This document shows positions 15,340 to 24,833 of a DNA stretch of 64,000 nucleotides, piece after piece. The stretch is from Flavobacterium daejeonense DSM 17708. GTDB taxonomy: Bacteria; Bacteroidota; Bacteroidia; Flavobacteriales; Flavobacteriaceae. The position numbers and the translations under genes were made by a program. The stretch's first letter is position 1. The number at the start of each line of letters is the position of its first letter. The stretch lies in the NCBI RefSeq assembly GCF_000425425.1, contig NZ_AUDK01000001.1, forward strand, positions 366,979 to 430,978. Direction: 5' to 3'. The notes below the pieces were generated by a model. It was not told the DNA's origin. It was given only the letters and a program-made list of their open reading frames with translations, and ran no database searches.

Positions 15340-16566
15340 TTACAATTCAAATGCTTTTTTAGGATTTCCACCGCAAAGTAATTCAACCGGGTTTTCTAAA
15401 GCTTCTTTAACAGCTACTAAGAAACCAACAGACTCACGACCGTCGATAATTCTGTGGTCATAAGATAAAGCGATATACATCATTGGGTGGATTTCAACCT
15501 TACCGTTAACAGCGATTGGACGCTCGATAATGTTGTGCATTCCTAAGATTCCAGACTGTGGAGGGTTGATAATTGGTGTTGACAACATAGAACCAAATAC
15601 ACCACCGTTAGTGATTGTAAAAGTACCACCTGTCATATCATCAACAGTAATTTGACCGTCACGGGCTCTTAAAGCTAATCTTTTGATTTCAGCTTCGATG
15701 CCACGGAAAGTTAAATTCTCAGCGTTACGAACTACAGGAACCATCAACCCTTTTGGTCCTGAAACCGCGATAGAGATATCACAGAAATCAAATCCAAGTT
15801 TGTGGTCACCGTCCATCATAGAGTTTACATCAGGGAACAATTCTAAAGCTCTTGTTACCGCTTTTGTAAAGAATGACATATATCCTAAACCTACACCACC
15901 GTGTTTCGCTTTGAATGCGTCTTTGTATTCATTACGCAATTGGTTGATAGGTGTCATGTTTACTTCATTAAAGGTAGTTAACATGGCTGTTTCGTTTTTA
16001 GCAGCTACTAATCTTTCTGCTACTTTACGACGCAACATAGACAATTTAGTACGCTCTACACCACGGCTTCCACCTGTAGGAGTTCCCATTGATGGAACAG
16101 CGTTTACTGCATCGTCTTTAGTGATTCTTCCACCTTTACCAGTTCCTGTTACAGCTGCTGGTGCGATGTTTTTCTCGTCTAATATTTTTTTAGCTGCCGG
16201 AGATGGTGTTCCCGTAGCATAAGTAGCCGCTGGTGCTGCAGGTGCCGCTGGCGCAGGAGCTGCTTTTGGTGCTTCAGCTACTGGCGCAGTAGCTGCTGCT
16301 GGTGCAGGAGCTGATCCAGATGGTTTAGCTGCAGAAGTATCAATATGACAAACTACTGCCCCAACTGCTACTGCATCACCTTCTTCTGCTTTAAGAGTAA
16401 TGATACCACTAGCTTCTGCAGGTAATTCTAATGTAGCCTTGTCTGAATCTACTTCAGCAATTGCCTGATCTTTTTCAACATAATCCCCATCTTTTACTAA
16501 CCAAGTGGCGATTTCAACTTCTTTAATAGATTCCCCTGGTGATGGAACTTTCATTTCTAAAATCAT
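15340..16566 (-). CDS. odhB: 2-oxoglutarate dehydrogenase E2, dihydrolipoyllysine succinyltransferase
   Basis: 408 residues, the standard E2 size. One lipoyl domain (1-80) with the lipoylated Lys in '[14 protein letters not shown]', an Ala/Pro-rich linker (about 80-115), a peripheral-subunit-binding domain ('[19 protein letters not shown]', about 121-155) and the catalytic succinyltransferase domain. The catalytic His is in '[14 protein letters not shown]' near the C-terminus. The enzyme transfers succinyl from lipoamide to CoA in the TCA cycle. It follows odhA on the minus strand, separated by 186 nt that hold an interspersed repeat, and is closed by a terminator. The E3 gene is not in the window. 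Confidence 0.95.
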   Translation of the reverse strand: MILEMKVPSPGESIKEVEIATWLVKDGDYVEKDQAIAEVDSDKATLELPAEASGIITLKAEEGDAVAVGAVVCHIDTSAAKPSGSAPAPAAATAPVAEAPKAAPAPAAPAAPAATYATGTPSPAAKKILDEKNIAPAAVTGTGKGGRITKDDAVNAVPSMGTPTGGSRGVERTKLSMLRRKVAERLVAAKNETAMLTTFNEVNMTPINQLRNEYKDAFKAKHGGVGLGYMSFFTKAVTRALELFPDVNSMMDGDHKLGFDFCDISIAVSGPKGLMVPVVRNAENLTFRGIEAEIKRLALRARDGQITVDDMTGGTFTITNGGVFGSMLSTPIINPPQSGILGMHNIIERPIAVNGKVEIHPMMYIALSYDHRIIDGRESVGFLVAVKEALENPVELLCGGNPKKAFEL

Positions 16567-16634
16567 GTCCTTATATTTTAAATTATGAATTTAATTTTTT
16601 TAATTCTGAATCGTTATTCTTTACATTCGAATCT

Positions 16635-16711
16635 AGCCCTGATAGCAGCGGCATCCTTTTTCTTTTTTCTTTAAAAAAGAAAAAAATATAGCGGATAGCA
16701 GGAATAGCTTC
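16635..16711 (+). repeat. Interspersed 77-nt intergenic repeat, copy 2
   Basis: The odhA-odhB spacer contains AGCCCTGATAGCAGCGGCAT then CCTTTTT, an A/T-rich middle with a TTTTTTCTTT/AAAGAAAAAA inverted pair, and ATAGCGGATAGCAGGAATAG at the end. Blocks and order match the copies at 7406-7482 (reverse) and 44840-44929. It lies inside an operon, so it is probably transcribed. Confidence 0.8.
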
Positions 16712-16752
16712 TAAAAAATATTTTAGCGTGATTGCGTCGTACCTCGCAATGA

Positions 16753-19542
16753 CTATCTAAATAAATTTTTATCAAATACCATTCTGATAGCATCAGCGTG
16801 GCGGCGTTTGGCTCTGGTGTAACTTCCTGCTGCTGGTGCTGAGTAAGCTTTTAACGAAGCTAATCTCCATTTCACCAAATCAAAGTTAGCCAACATAAAA
16901 GTATAAGCCCCCATGTTTTTAGGTTCTTCCTGTGCCCATACATAATCATCGGCATTTGGATATTGTGCAATAATCGCTTTTAATTGCTCCACTGGTAATG
17001 GGAATAATTGTTCGATACGAACAACTGCCACATCATTACGACCGTTGTTTTCTCTTTCGGCAACGATATCATAATAGAATTTACCTGTACAGAAAACTAA
17101 TGTTTTCACATCTTTCTTGTTTACTGTAGTATCGTCAATTGTTTCCTGGAATTCTCCATTTGCCAATTCTTCAACAGTTGACACACATCTTGGATCACGT
17201 AATAAACTTTTTGGAGAGAATACTACCAATGGTTTACGGTAATCTGTTTTCATTTGTCTTCTTAACAAGTGGAAGAAGTTAGCCGGTGTAGTACAATCAG
17301 CTACATACATATTGTGACGGGCACATAATTGTAAGTAACGCTCCATACGTGCTGAAGAGTGCTCCGCTCCCTGACCTTCGTAACCGTGTGGCAACAACAT
17401 TACTAATCCGTTTTGATTGTTCCATTTATCTTCTCCACAAGAGATATATTGGTCAATCATAATTTGAGCTCCATTGGAGAAATCTCCAAATTGCGCTTCC
17501 CAAATTGTCAAAGAGTTTGGATTTGCCAAAGCATAACCGTAATCAAATCCTAATACTCCATATTCAGACAAGAAAGAGTTGAAAATACGGAAGTTTCCTT
17601 TTTTATTCTCGATTTTGTCTAACAATACTACTTCTTCTTCAGAATCTTCAACTTTCACAACCGCATGACGGTGAGAGAAAGTACCACGTTCTACGTCCTG
17701 TCCAGAAATACGAATATCAAAACCTTCCGTCAATAAGGAACCATAAGCCAAAGCTTCTGCTGTACCCCATTCTAAAGTATTGTTATCATAACCTAGTTTT
17801 CTGTCGGTAACAATTTTTCTGATTTTGTTGATGAATTTTTTATCCTCAGGTAAAGAAGAAATTGTGTTGATAATAGAATCTAAAGTAGCTTTATTTACTT
17901 TAGTATCTACTTTTTGCAACATCACATTATCAGAAACCTGTTGGAATCCTTTCCATTCATCCTGCATAAATGGAGTAATGATAGTCAAATCTTTTTTACG
18001 AGACGCTTCTAAATTATGATCTAAATCGTCTTTGTATTCTTTTTCTAAAGTTTTTACCAAATTAGCATCGATAATTCCTTCAGATAATAATTTCTCAGCA
18101 TAGATATCTCTTGGATTTCTGTGCTTAGCAATGATTTTATATAATACCGGTTGTGTAAAACGAGGCTCATCACCTTCGTTATGACCATATTTTCTGTATC
18201 CTAATAAGTCGATGAATACGTCACGTCCAAATTGCATACGGAAATCCAAAGCAAATTGCATAGCGTGAACTACTGACTCAGCATCATCAGCATTTACGTG
18301 TAATACCGGTGACAAAGTTACTTTAGCCACGTCAGTACAGTAAGTAGAAGAACGAGCGTCCAAGTAATTCGTTGTAAAACCTACCTGGTTATTGATTACA
18401 ATGTGGATTGTTCCTCCTGTCTTGTAACCATCTAACTGCGCCATTTGGATGATTTCATAAAGAATACCCTGTCCTGCAATTGCAGCATCCCCGTGAACGG
18501 CGATAGGCAATACTTTAGAAAAATCATCAGCAAAGTATTTATCTTGTTTTGCTCTTGTAATACCTTCAATAACTGCACCTACAGTTTCAAGGTGAGAAGG
18601 GTTTGGAGCCAAGTTGATGTTAATTTTTTTACCTGACTTAGTGATTTTGTCTGCTGTAAGTCCTAAATGGTATTTTACGTCACCGTCAAAATACTCCTGA
18701 TCGTAATCTTTTCCGTCAAATTCAGAGAAAATATCCTGAGTAGATTTACCAAAAATATTCGCCAAAACGTTCAAACGACCACGGTGAGCCATTCCCATCA
18801 CGAATTGCTCTACTCCTTTTTCGGCAGCTCTTTCAATTAAAGCATCCAAAGCAGGAATAATCGATTCTCCACCTTCCAGAGAGAAACGTTTTTGACCTAC
18901 ATATTTAGTATGAAGGAAGTTTTCGAAAGAAACCGCTTGATTTAACTTATTTAAAATGGCTTTTTTCTCATCAGCATTAAAAGTTGGACGATTTTCATTT
19001 ACATTCAATCGATTCTGAATCCAATCTACAATTTCCGGACGACGAATATACATATACTCGATACCGATATGCTGACAATAAACTGTTGTTAAGTGATTGA
19101 TAATTTGAGACAAAGAAGAAGGTTGCAAACCTAATATTTTGGCTGCATCAAAAGTAGTATTCAAATCGGCAGCAGAAAGACCAAAATTTTCAATATCTAA
19201 AGTTGGAGAAAAAGTTCTGCGCTCTCTAACCGGGTTTGTTTTAGTAAACAGATGTCCTCTGGAACGGTAACCATCAATTAATTTTACAACTTTAAATTCT
19301 TTTTGAAGATGCTCTGAAATTTTACTGTTATCTACAGGAGCTGAAGATACTGAAGCAGCCGGAGCAACTTCTCTGATATATTGAACCGGATTTTCCTCAT
19401 TGTATGTTTCCATTCCAAAGTCGAAACCCTGAAAAAAACTTCTCCAGCTAGGCTCTACGCTATCTGGGTTCTCTAAATATTGATCGTATAATTGAGCGAA
19501 AAATTCGGTATGCGCTGCATTTAAAAATGAAAACCTATCCAT
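16753..19542 (-). CDS. odhA: 2-oxoglutarate dehydrogenase E1
   Basis: 929 residues from the ATG at 19542, giving 'MDRFSFLNAAHTEFFAQLYD', the usual N-terminal peripheral segment; an in-frame upstream start at 19590 adds non-conserved residues. It is the thiamine-diphosphate-dependent decarboxylase of the 2-oxoglutarate dehydrogenase complex. Visible motifs include 'GMAHRGRLNVLANI' (about 270), 'GDAAIAGQGILYE' (TPP binding), 'NNQVGFTT' and, in the C-terminal transketolase-like part, 'GTFSHRHAV', 'EAQFGDFSNGAQ' and 'LLPHGYEGQGAEHSSAR' in order, ending 'RAKRRHADAIRMVFD'. It is the first gene of the odhA-odhB pair, with a TACTTTTG promoter element upstream. Confidence 0.96.
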   Translation of the reverse strand: MDRFSFLNAAHTEFFAQLYDQYLENPDSVEPSWRSFFQGFDFGMETYNEENPVQYIREVAPAASVSSAPVDNSKISEHLQKEFKVVKLIDGYRSRGHLFTKTNPVRERRTFSPTLDIENFGLSAADLNTTFDAAKILGLQPSSLSQIINHLTTVYCQHIGIEYMYIRRPEIVDWIQNRLNVNENRPTFNADEKKAILNKLNQAVSFENFLHTKYVGQKRFSLEGGESIIPALDALIERAAEKGVEQFVMGMAHRGRLNVLANIFGKSTQDIFSEFDGKDYDQEYFDGDVKYHLGLTADKITKSGKKININLAPNPSHLETVGAVIEGITRAKQDKYFADDFSKVLPIAVHGDAAIAGQGILYEIIQMAQLDGYKTGGTIHIVINNQVGFTTNYLDARSSTYCTDVAKVTLSPVLHVNADDAESVVHAMQFALDFRMQFGRDVFIDLLGYRKYGHNEGDEPRFTQPVLYKIIAKHRNPRDIYAEKLLSEGIIDANLVKTLEKEYKDDLDHNLEASRKKDLTIITPFMQDEWKGFQQVSDNVMLQKVDTKVNKATLDSIINTISSLPEDKKFINKIRKIVTDRKLGYDNNTLEWGTAEALAYGSLLTEGFDIRISGQDVERGTFSHRHAVVKVEDSEEEVVLLDKIENKKGNFRIFNSFLSEYGVLGFDYGYALANPNSLTIWEAQFGDFSNGAQIMIDQYISCGEDKWNNQNGLVMLLPHGYEGQGAEHSSARMERYLQLCARHNMYVADCTTPANFFHLLRRQMKTDYRKPLVVFSPKSLLRDPRCVSTVEELANGEFQETIDDTTVNKKDVKTLVFCTGKFYYDIVAERENNGRNDVAVVRIEQLFPLPVEQLKAIIAQYPNADDYVWAQEEPKNMGAYTFMLANFDLVKWRLASLKAYSAPAAGSYTRAKRRHADAIRMVFDKNLFR

Positions 19543-19579
19543 AATGTTAGTGAATATACTTTTTGTTAAAATAGTTTGG

Positions 19580-19587
19580 CAAAAGTA
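19580..19587 (-). promoter_or_regulatory. Probable odhA promoter, -7 element TACTTTTG
   Basis: On the minus strand TACTTTTG lies 38 nt upstream of the odhA ATG and matches the Bacteroidota TAnnTTTG consensus. No clear TTG is present at the expected distance upstream, so the call rests on one half of the promoter. Confidence 0.5.
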
Positions 19588-19658
19588 CAATAATCAACTA
19601 AATTAGCTTGAAAATTAAAACACTTTTAACTGTTAAAATGTTAAATACCTAAATACTT

Positions 19659-20204
19659 ATGTCAAAAAAAACCACCTCAGGCGTTTTGCTTTCTATTTTA
19701 AGCATCGTATTTACATTGATTTCTATTGATTTATCAGCCCAATACCAAAAAAACGACTTCAATTCTAAAAATAATTTTTGGCAAAAAGTACAATTTGGGG
19801 GAGGTTTAGGTTTGAGTTTCGGAAACCGATATACCGATATTTCCGTAGCTCCAAGCGCTATTTATAATGTCAACGAATATTTTGCCGTAGGTGTAGGTGC
19901 ACAATACACTTATGTAAAAGTAAAAGAAGAATACAATTCCAATTTATACGGAGGAAGCGTAATTACCTTATTCAACCCCATTCCGGAAATCCAGCTTTCA
20001 GCCGAACTGGAACAACTAAGAGTTAACGTAAAAGGAATTGGTATCAATGATTTCAGTGATAATTTCTGGAATACGGCTTTGTTTTTAGGAGCCGGATACC
20101 GCAACGGAAACGTAACCATTGGTGCCCGATACAATGTTTTGTTCCAGGAAAACAACCGTGCTTACAGTGACGCTATTATGCCTTTTGTAAGGGTTTATTT
20201 TTAG
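19659..20204 (+). CDS. Small outer-membrane beta-barrel-like protein
   Basis: 181 residues. A signal peptide-like start ('VLLSILSIVFTLISIDLSAQ') is followed by alternating beta-strands ('VQFGGGLGLSFGN', 'EYFAVGVGAQYTYVKVK', 'ALFLGAGYRNGNVTIGARYNVLF') and a C-terminal strand ending in a Phe ('AIMPFVRVYF'), features of an eight-stranded outer-membrane barrel. It is divergent from odhA. Homologues next to odhA in flavobacteria have sometimes been labelled alpha-ketoglutarate decarboxylase, but the sequence shows nothing enzymatic, and that name probably comes from adjacency. Function unknown. Confidence 0.65.
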   Translation: MSKKTTSGVLLSILSIVFTLISIDLSAQYQKNDFNSKNNFWQKVQFGGGLGLSFGNRYTDISVAPSAIYNVNEYFAVGVGAQYTYVKVKEEYNSNLYGGSVITLFNPIPEIQLSAELEQLRVNVKGIGINDFSDNFWNTALFLGAGYRNGNVTIGARYNVLFQENNRAYSDAIMPFVRVYF

Positions 20205-20259
20205 GAAAGTTGCTAAGACTCTGAACTACTAAGATTCTAAGATTTTTAATTATTACTAA

Positions 20260-20663
20260 ATGAATCAAGCCTTATTCTCAAATATAACATTAGAATATTT
20301 AAAAAAAATCATCCCGATTTTTTAAAAACTATTGATTTCAAAAAAGATCAATCATTCGACTGTTCTGTAAAAAGCAAAAACGGGAATAGATTTCTATGGA
20401 TTGCAACTTATAATTGTGAAATAACAATTGGATTTGAAAACATTGAAAAAAAATGTGATTGGCATTTTCACATAGGAGCATCACAAGGAAATCACCAAAC
20501 CGAAGAACTAAAAGAAATATCAAAAATTATTGATGAAATTTTAAACAATCAACAAGTTTTTATTTTAGAAAACAATGAATACATTCCTATTGAGAAAAAT
20601 GATTACGAATCCATTTTAAAAAATAAAGAAAATACAAGATTTTACAACTGGAGCGAAATATAA
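20260..20663 (+). pseudogene. Small unknown gene broken at a poly-A run
   Basis: An ATG at 20260 opens 'MNQALFSNITLEYLKK' but the frame ends at a TAA a few codons later. The adjacent frame continues without stop for about 115 codons ('NHPDFLKTIDFKKDQSF', 'GNRFLWIATYNCEITIGFEN', 'CDWHFHIGASQGNHQTEEL', ending 'RFYNWSEI'). The switch falls at a run of eight A (20301-20308); nine A would restore one 134-residue frame. The composition looks coding throughout. It could be a real decayed gene, a phase-variable gene or a homopolymer sequencing error. No family is recognised; a small cytoplasmic protein with no signal peptide. Confidence 0.6.
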
Positions 20664-20688
20664 CTTAGCAACTCAGCAACTTAGAACC

Positions 20689-21042
20689 TTACTTAAACTT
20701 ATTCCGAAACCAAACTTTTTGCCATTCCCTTTTCAGGATTAAAAAGGCAACATCTTCAGCCAAAACAACCAAATCCGAACCATCGAGTTTTTTAACCTCT
20801 TCTTCCGAAACATCGATTACATAAAGTAAATTCAAATATTCGGCAAATTTATACTGAATCAGTCGGTAGATTTTTTCATGCAATTGAATCTTGAGTTCAT
20901 TAGGAGAAATACTCATTGGAAAATCGACTCCTTCATTAGCGAGATTGAAATCTTTATTCAATTGCTCAATTAACTTGAGATACAAAGCTTCTTTTTGAGC
21001 TTCCTCAAACAACAAATCAGCATTTAACGGAGTAACATACAT
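20689..21042 (-). CDS. Conserved flavobacterial protein of unknown function
   Basis: 117 residues, without signal peptide or membrane segment, mainly helical ('LLFEEAQKEALYLKLIEQLN', 'QLHEKIYRLIQYKFAEYLNL', 'VLAEDVAFLILKREWQKVWF'). No motif or fold is recognised. It lies immediately downstream of the prenyl diphosphate synthase gene on the same strand, with a 124-nt gap that contains an imperfect inverted repeat. The start is the ATG at 21042; homologous small proteins next to prenyl synthase genes are recalled from flavobacteria, but no function is known to me. Confidence 0.55.
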   Translation of the reverse strand: MYVTPLNADLLFEEAQKEALYLKLIEQLNKDFNLANEGVDFPMSISPNELKIQLHEKIYRLIQYKFAEYLNLLYVIDVSEEEVKKLDGSDLVVLAEDVAFLILKREWQKVWFRNKFK

Positions 21043-21100
21043 AGTTTTTAAATTTCAAAAATCAATGGCGATTCAATATCAATTTCAATGGCAATAAATC

Positions 21101-21152
21101 AATAGCAATATCAATTATTTAAATTTTGAAATTGACAATTGAAATTGCTATT
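21101..21152. repeat. AT-rich imperfect inverted repeat
   Basis: AATAGCAATATCAATT (21101-21116) pairs with AATTGAAATTGCTATT (21137-21152) with one mismatch. Around it the sequence repeats short words (ATCAATGGC, CAATAGCAAT, GCTATTGCTATT). On the plus strand a run of T follows, but the neighbouring genes run on the minus strand, so a terminator role is not clear. Confidence 0.45.
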
Positions 21153-21166
21153 GCTATTGTTTTTTT

Positions 21167-22141
21167 TTAGACTTTTCTACCCATCAAACCTTCTCCAAAA
21201 ACTCTCAGAATATTTTTCTTTTCAGAATCGATATTCATTTTATCTAAAGTTTCAAAAGCTTTAAAAGTATAAGCTTCAATAGCTTTTTGCGTAGCCGTTG
21301 CTGCTCCTGAATTCAGAAAAATCTCTTTCACCTGAGCAATTTTAGCTTCGTTTTCTTCCATTTGAATCGAAAACAATTCTACTAATTCCTGTTTGTCGAT
21401 TTCATTAGCAAACTCCAAAGCTTTCAGATACAAATAAGTCTTTTTGTTTTCTATAATATCGCCGCCTACTTGTTTTCCAAAAGTTTTTGGATCACCAAAA
21501 GCATCTAAATAATCATCCTGCAACTGAAACGCCAAGCCAAGATTCAAACCAAAACCATAAATCAAATCGGCATTTTCTTCTGAAGTTTGCGCAATTATGG
21601 CCCCCATTTTCATAGCTGCAGCCACCAGAACCGCAGTTTTATATTCTATCATTCTAAGATATTCAGGAATACTCACATCATATCTGGTTTCAAAATCCAC
21701 ATCCCATTGTTGCCCTTCACAAACTTCCAAAGCAGTTTCACTAAACAACTTCGCCAAATCCCTAAAAATTACCGGCTCGTATTTTTCAAAATATTGATAC
21801 GCCAAAATCAACATCGCATCTCCGGATAAAATTCCGGTATTAATATCCCACTTTTCATGTACCGTAGTATTTCCTCTTCGAAGTGGCGCATCGTCCATAA
21901 TATCATCATGCACTAACGAAAAATTATGAAAAACTTCCACAGCCAATGCAGCCGGCAAAGCTTTTTGATAAGAACTCCCAAAAATCTCTGCACTCAGCAA
22001 GGTTAAAACAGGTCGAATTCTTTTTCCTCCAAGTCCTAATATATAATGTATCGGTTCGTATAAATTTTTAGGCTCTTTTATCGCTAACTGCGACTGAAGA
22101 TATTCGGCTACAAATTCCTGATATTGATTAATGGCGTGCAT
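21167..22141 (-). CDS. Polyprenyl (trans-isoprenyl) diphosphate synthase
   Basis: 324 residues, standard for the family. The first Asp-rich motif is 'LVHDDIMDDAPLRRGNTTVH' (about 81-100) and the second is 'FQLQDDYLDAFGD' (about 210-222); Lys 'GLGGKRIRPVL' lies near residue 50. The enzyme condenses isopentenyl diphosphate onto an allylic primer to make the C15-C20 or longer chains used for quinones and related lipids. A small residue rather than two aromatic ones precedes the first motif ('VEVFHNFSLVHDD'), so chain length is uncertain; geranylgeranyl or farnesyl synthase are both possible. It faces the YceI-like gene divergently. Confidence 0.9.
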   Translation of the reverse strand: MHAINQYQEFVAEYLQSQLAIKEPKNLYEPIHYILGLGGKRIRPVLTLLSAEIFGSSYQKALPAALAVEVFHNFSLVHDDIMDDAPLRRGNTTVHEKWDINTGILSGDAMLILAYQYFEKYEPVIFRDLAKLFSETALEVCEGQQWDVDFETRYDVSIPEYLRMIEYKTAVLVAAAMKMGAIIAQTSEENADLIYGFGLNLGLAFQLQDDYLDAFGDPKTFGKQVGGDIIENKKTYLYLKALEFANEIDKQELVELFSIQMEENEAKIAQVKEIFLNSGAATATQKAIEAYTFKAFETLDKMNIDSEKKNILRVFGEGLMGRKV

Positions 22142-22239
22142 AGACTTAATTTTCGGGCTAATTTACAGCATTCACACTGGATAACAAACAACGTTTATCA
22201 CTGAAATGTTAAATTATCATAAATACAACGGAAACTATT

Positions 22240-22269
22240 TTGGTTTTCAAAGTTTCCATTCTATATTTG
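22240..22269 (+). promoter_or_regulatory. Promoter of the YceI-like gene
   Basis: TTG at 22240-22242, 19-nt spacer, TATATTTG at 22262-22269, matching TTG-N19-TAnnTTTG. The expected start of transcription gives a leader of about 60 nt that contains a small hairpin (TCAGTC 22297-22302, GACTGA 22310-22315). Confidence 0.75.
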
Positions 22270-22335
22270 CAACGCATTTAACAATTAATTTCCGAGTCAG
22301 TCTGAAAAAGACTGATGCTAACGAATTCGAGAATC

Positions 22336-22857
22336 ATGAATACAAAATGGAAGGTTAATTCAAATCAGTCTGATGCATTAATCAGAATGAAAAAATCGAT
22401 GGTTGCTTATTTAGGAGGCACTTTCAATTCTTTTCAGGGCTACGCCAATGTAAAGAATAACGAAATTGAAGATGCCGCTATCGCTTTTTCATTAGATGTC
22501 AAAAACCGCGAATCGAAACTGGAGCGTTTGGGCAATTATTTAAAACTAAATGATTTTTTAGACGTCAACCGATTTCCAACAATAAGTTTCAAATCGACTT
22601 CTTTTCAAAAAATTAACAAAAACATCAACTTTTTAAAAGGTGATTTAACCATAAAGAACATTACGAAATCAGTCGAATTAGATGTCGAACTGATAGAAAA
22701 CGATTATTCTGACGGCGAAAAAGAACTCGCTTTTGAACTTACGGCTGCCATCAACCGAAAAGATTTTGGATTAATTCCGACTTCTTTTTTAGGACAAAAA
22801 AATGCACCAAAAGTTCAGGACATTAAAATAGTAGCCAATGTAGCATTTAGTATTTAA
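22336..22857 (+). CDS. YceI-like protein
   Basis: 173 residues from the ATG at 22336; the in-frame start at 22315 falls within the leader hairpin. The YceI fold (lipocalin-like barrel) is shown by 'AYLGGTFNSFQGYANVKN', 'DFLDVNRFPTISFKSTSFQK', 'FLKGDLTIKNITKSVELDVE' and 'NRKDFGLIPTSF', which match the strand order and the FPxIxFxS, GxLTIxxxTK motifs. YceI proteins bind isoprenoid-type ligands or act as stress-related carriers. Unlike many members it has no signal peptide, so it should be cytoplasmic. It sits between the prenyl synthase gene (divergent) and the efflux operon, which it may precede as a 34-nt-spaced neighbour of the TetR gene. Confidence 0.82.
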   Translation: MNTKWKVNSNQSDALIRMKKSMVAYLGGTFNSFQGYANVKNNEIEDAAIAFSLDVKNRESKLERLGNYLKLNDFLDVNRFPTISFKSTSFQKINKNINFLKGDLTIKNITKSVELDVELIENDYSDGEKELAFELTAAINRKDFGLIPTSFLGQKNAPKVQDIKIVANVAFSI

Positions 22858-22890
22858 CCTCAAAGACTCTTAAAATGATTATAAAATAAA

Positions 22891-23487
22891 ATGAAAGACA
22901 AAATTATTGCTAAGGCGAGCGAGATGTTTTTAAAACTGGGTTTTAAAAGTATCACTATGGATGATATAGCAGGAGAAATGTGTATTTCTAAAAAAACGAT
23001 TTACAAATATTTTTGCAACAAAGAAATCTTAATTCAGGAAAGTACCCAACTGGTTCACAAACAAGTTCATGAATTAATCGAATCGGTAGTTGCTAAAAAT
23101 CACAATGCAATTCAGGAAAATTTTGAAATAAGAAATTTATTTAAAGAACTCTTTAATAATAGTACTGACAGTTCACCGGTTTACCAATTGAAAAAACACT
23201 ATCCTGAGATTTACCAACGGGTATTAGAACAGGAAGTGAATCAATGCGAAAATTGGTTTAGAGAAAACATTAAAAAAGGAATCGCCGAAGGTTTGTATCG
23301 AAAAGACATCAACATCGAAACCTACGTTAAATTTTATTATGTCCTGATTTTCCACATCAACGAAAATACGAGTTCAGAAATGGAAGCGCAACGAATCGAA
23401 TTAGAAGCTTTAGAATACCATACCCGGGCTATGGCAACCCCATCAGGCATCACCGAATTGGAGAAAAATTTACTTAAATACAACTAA
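22891..23487 (+). CDS. TetR/AcrR family transcriptional regulator
   Basis: 198 residues. The N-terminal helix-turn-helix is 'KASEMFLKLGFKSITMDDIA' then 'GEMCISKKTIYKYFCNKEIL' (residues about 5-50), the canonical TetR pattern including GFxxxTMxDIA and SKKTxYxYFxNKE. The C-terminal ligand-binding half is helical and has no close family label. It is directly followed (4 nt) by tolC-like, adaptor and RND genes, so it is probably their local repressor; the inducing ligand is not deducible. Confidence 0.9.
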   Translation: MKDKIIAKASEMFLKLGFKSITMDDIAGEMCISKKTIYKYFCNKEILIQESTQLVHKQVHELIESVVAKNHNAIQENFEIRNLFKELFNNSTDSSPVYQLKKHYPEIYQRVLEQEVNQCENWFRENIKKGIAEGLYRKDINIETYVKFYYVLIFHINENTSSEMEAQRIELEALEYHTRAMATPSGITELEKNLLKYN

Positions 23488-23491
23488 AATA

Positions 23492-24832
23492 ATGAAACAA
23501 TTACTAATACTAACATTTCTTTCCTTTGTAAGTTTTACAAAGGCACAGGAAAAAACCTCGCTGACACTCAAAGATGCTATTCAGTATGCACTTGAAAATA
23601 AAGCCGACGCTAAAAAAGCTCAGCTGAAGATTGAAAACAGCGAATACCAAATTCAGGAAGTTCGCTCCAGAGCGTTACCACAGATTTCGGCAAATGGAAA
23701 TTTGACCTACAATCCTATTCTTCAAACTACCGTTATTGACGGGGCTGGATTTGGCGCACCAGGCACAACTATTCAGGCTGCTTTTGGACAAAAATGGATC
23801 TCAACAGCGGGAGTAAGTTTAACACAAAACTTATTTGACCAATCGGTTTTTACCGGATTGAAAGCGGCCAGAACCACCCGTGAATTTTACCAAATCAACA
23901 ATCAATTAACTGAGGAAGAAGTAATTGAACGAGTAGCTAACAATTATTATCAGGTGTATGTTTTAAGACAAAAACTGGCTTTGGCTGAAACCAATTTAAA
24001 AACGACTTCAAAAGTTAAAGACATCGTTAAAGGTCAATACGACAACGGTCTGGCTAAAAAAATTGATTTAGACCGAATGACTGTAAATCTGTCAAACATC
24101 AACACCCAAAAACAACAAATTATCAATGCTTTGCAATTGCAGGAAAACGCCTTGAAATTTTATATGGGAATGCCAATGAACGCGCAAATTGAAATTCCAC
24201 AATCAGAATTTGAAGTAACTCCGGTTGCCATTTCAGAAGCACCAAACACCGCTAATCGTTCGGAATATTTATTACTTAAAAAACAGGAAGAATTATTAGT
24301 GTTGCAAAAAAAATCAGTAATTGCCGGTTATTACCCAACACTTTCGCTTTCGGCCAGCTACAATTACATTGGTCAGGGACCTAAAATGCCTTGGTTTGCT
24401 AACTCACAAGACAAAGTGTATTGGTCAGATTTCTCAGCAATCGGACTAAATTTAAAAGTACCTATTTTTGCCGGATTTGGAACCAGAGCCAAAGTAAGAC
24501 AGGCTGATGTCCAATTGCGTTCGCTTCAGGAAGATATTAAAGACACCCAACTGGCATTGGATTTAGATTACAAAAATGCGACTACTCAAATTGAAAACAG
24601 CCTGATTACCCTTCAAAATCAAAAAGAAAATATGAGACTGGCTGATGAAATTTTGAAAAACATCAACAATAATTATTTACAAGGTTTAGCATCTTTAACT
24701 GATTTACTGGATGCTGAAAACGCTTCTACCGAAGCTCAGAACAATTATACTGCCGCTGTTTTAGAATACAAACTGGCAGAAATTAAACTTATCAAATCAA
24801 AGGGCGAACTAAAAACACTTATAAATAAATAA
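23492..24832 (+). CDS. TolC-family outer membrane efflux protein
   Basis: 446 residues with a signal peptide ('LLILTFLSFVSFTKAQE') and two OEP repeats of the TolC type. Helical hairpins are visible ('LKDAIQYALENKADAKKAQL', 'IENSEYQIQEVRSRALPQIS', 'NLLPQISANG' type element as 'RALPQISANGNLTYNP'; then 'KKQEELLVLQKKSVIAGYYPTLSLSASYN' in pieces). The C-terminal 'YLQGLASLTDLLDAENASTE' is typical. It forms the outer-membrane channel of the tripartite RND pump, following the TetR gene by 4 nt and preceding the adaptor by 1 nt. Confidence 0.93.
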   Translation: MKQLLILTFLSFVSFTKAQEKTSLTLKDAIQYALENKADAKKAQLKIENSEYQIQEVRSRALPQISANGNLTYNPILQTTVIDGAGFGAPGTTIQAAFGQKWISTAGVSLTQNLFDQSVFTGLKAARTTREFYQINNQLTEEEVIERVANNYYQVYVLRQKLALAETNLKTTSKVKDIVKGQYDNGLAKKIDLDRMTVNLSNINTQKQQIINALQLQENALKFYMGMPMNAQIEIPQSEFEVTPVAISEAPNTANRSEYLLLKKQEELLVLQKKSVIAGYYPTLSLSASYNYIGQGPKMPWFANSQDKVYWSDFSAIGLNLKVPIFAGFGTRAKVRQADVQLRSLQEDIKDTQLALDLDYKNATTQIENSLITLQNQKENMRLADEILKNINNNYLQGLASLTDLLDAENASTEAQNNYTAAVLEYKLAEIKLIKSKGELKTLINK

Positions 24833-24833
24833 C

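Noticed and set aside
15683..16222. 179-residue plus-strand frame opposite odhB
   Set aside because: Antisense to a strongly conserved enzyme gene; low-complexity content comes from the Ala/Pro linker and codon bias.
19659..20204. Label as alpha-ketoglutarate decarboxylase
   Set aside because: The protein is a small barrel with a signal peptide; no cofactor or catalytic motif supports an enzyme.
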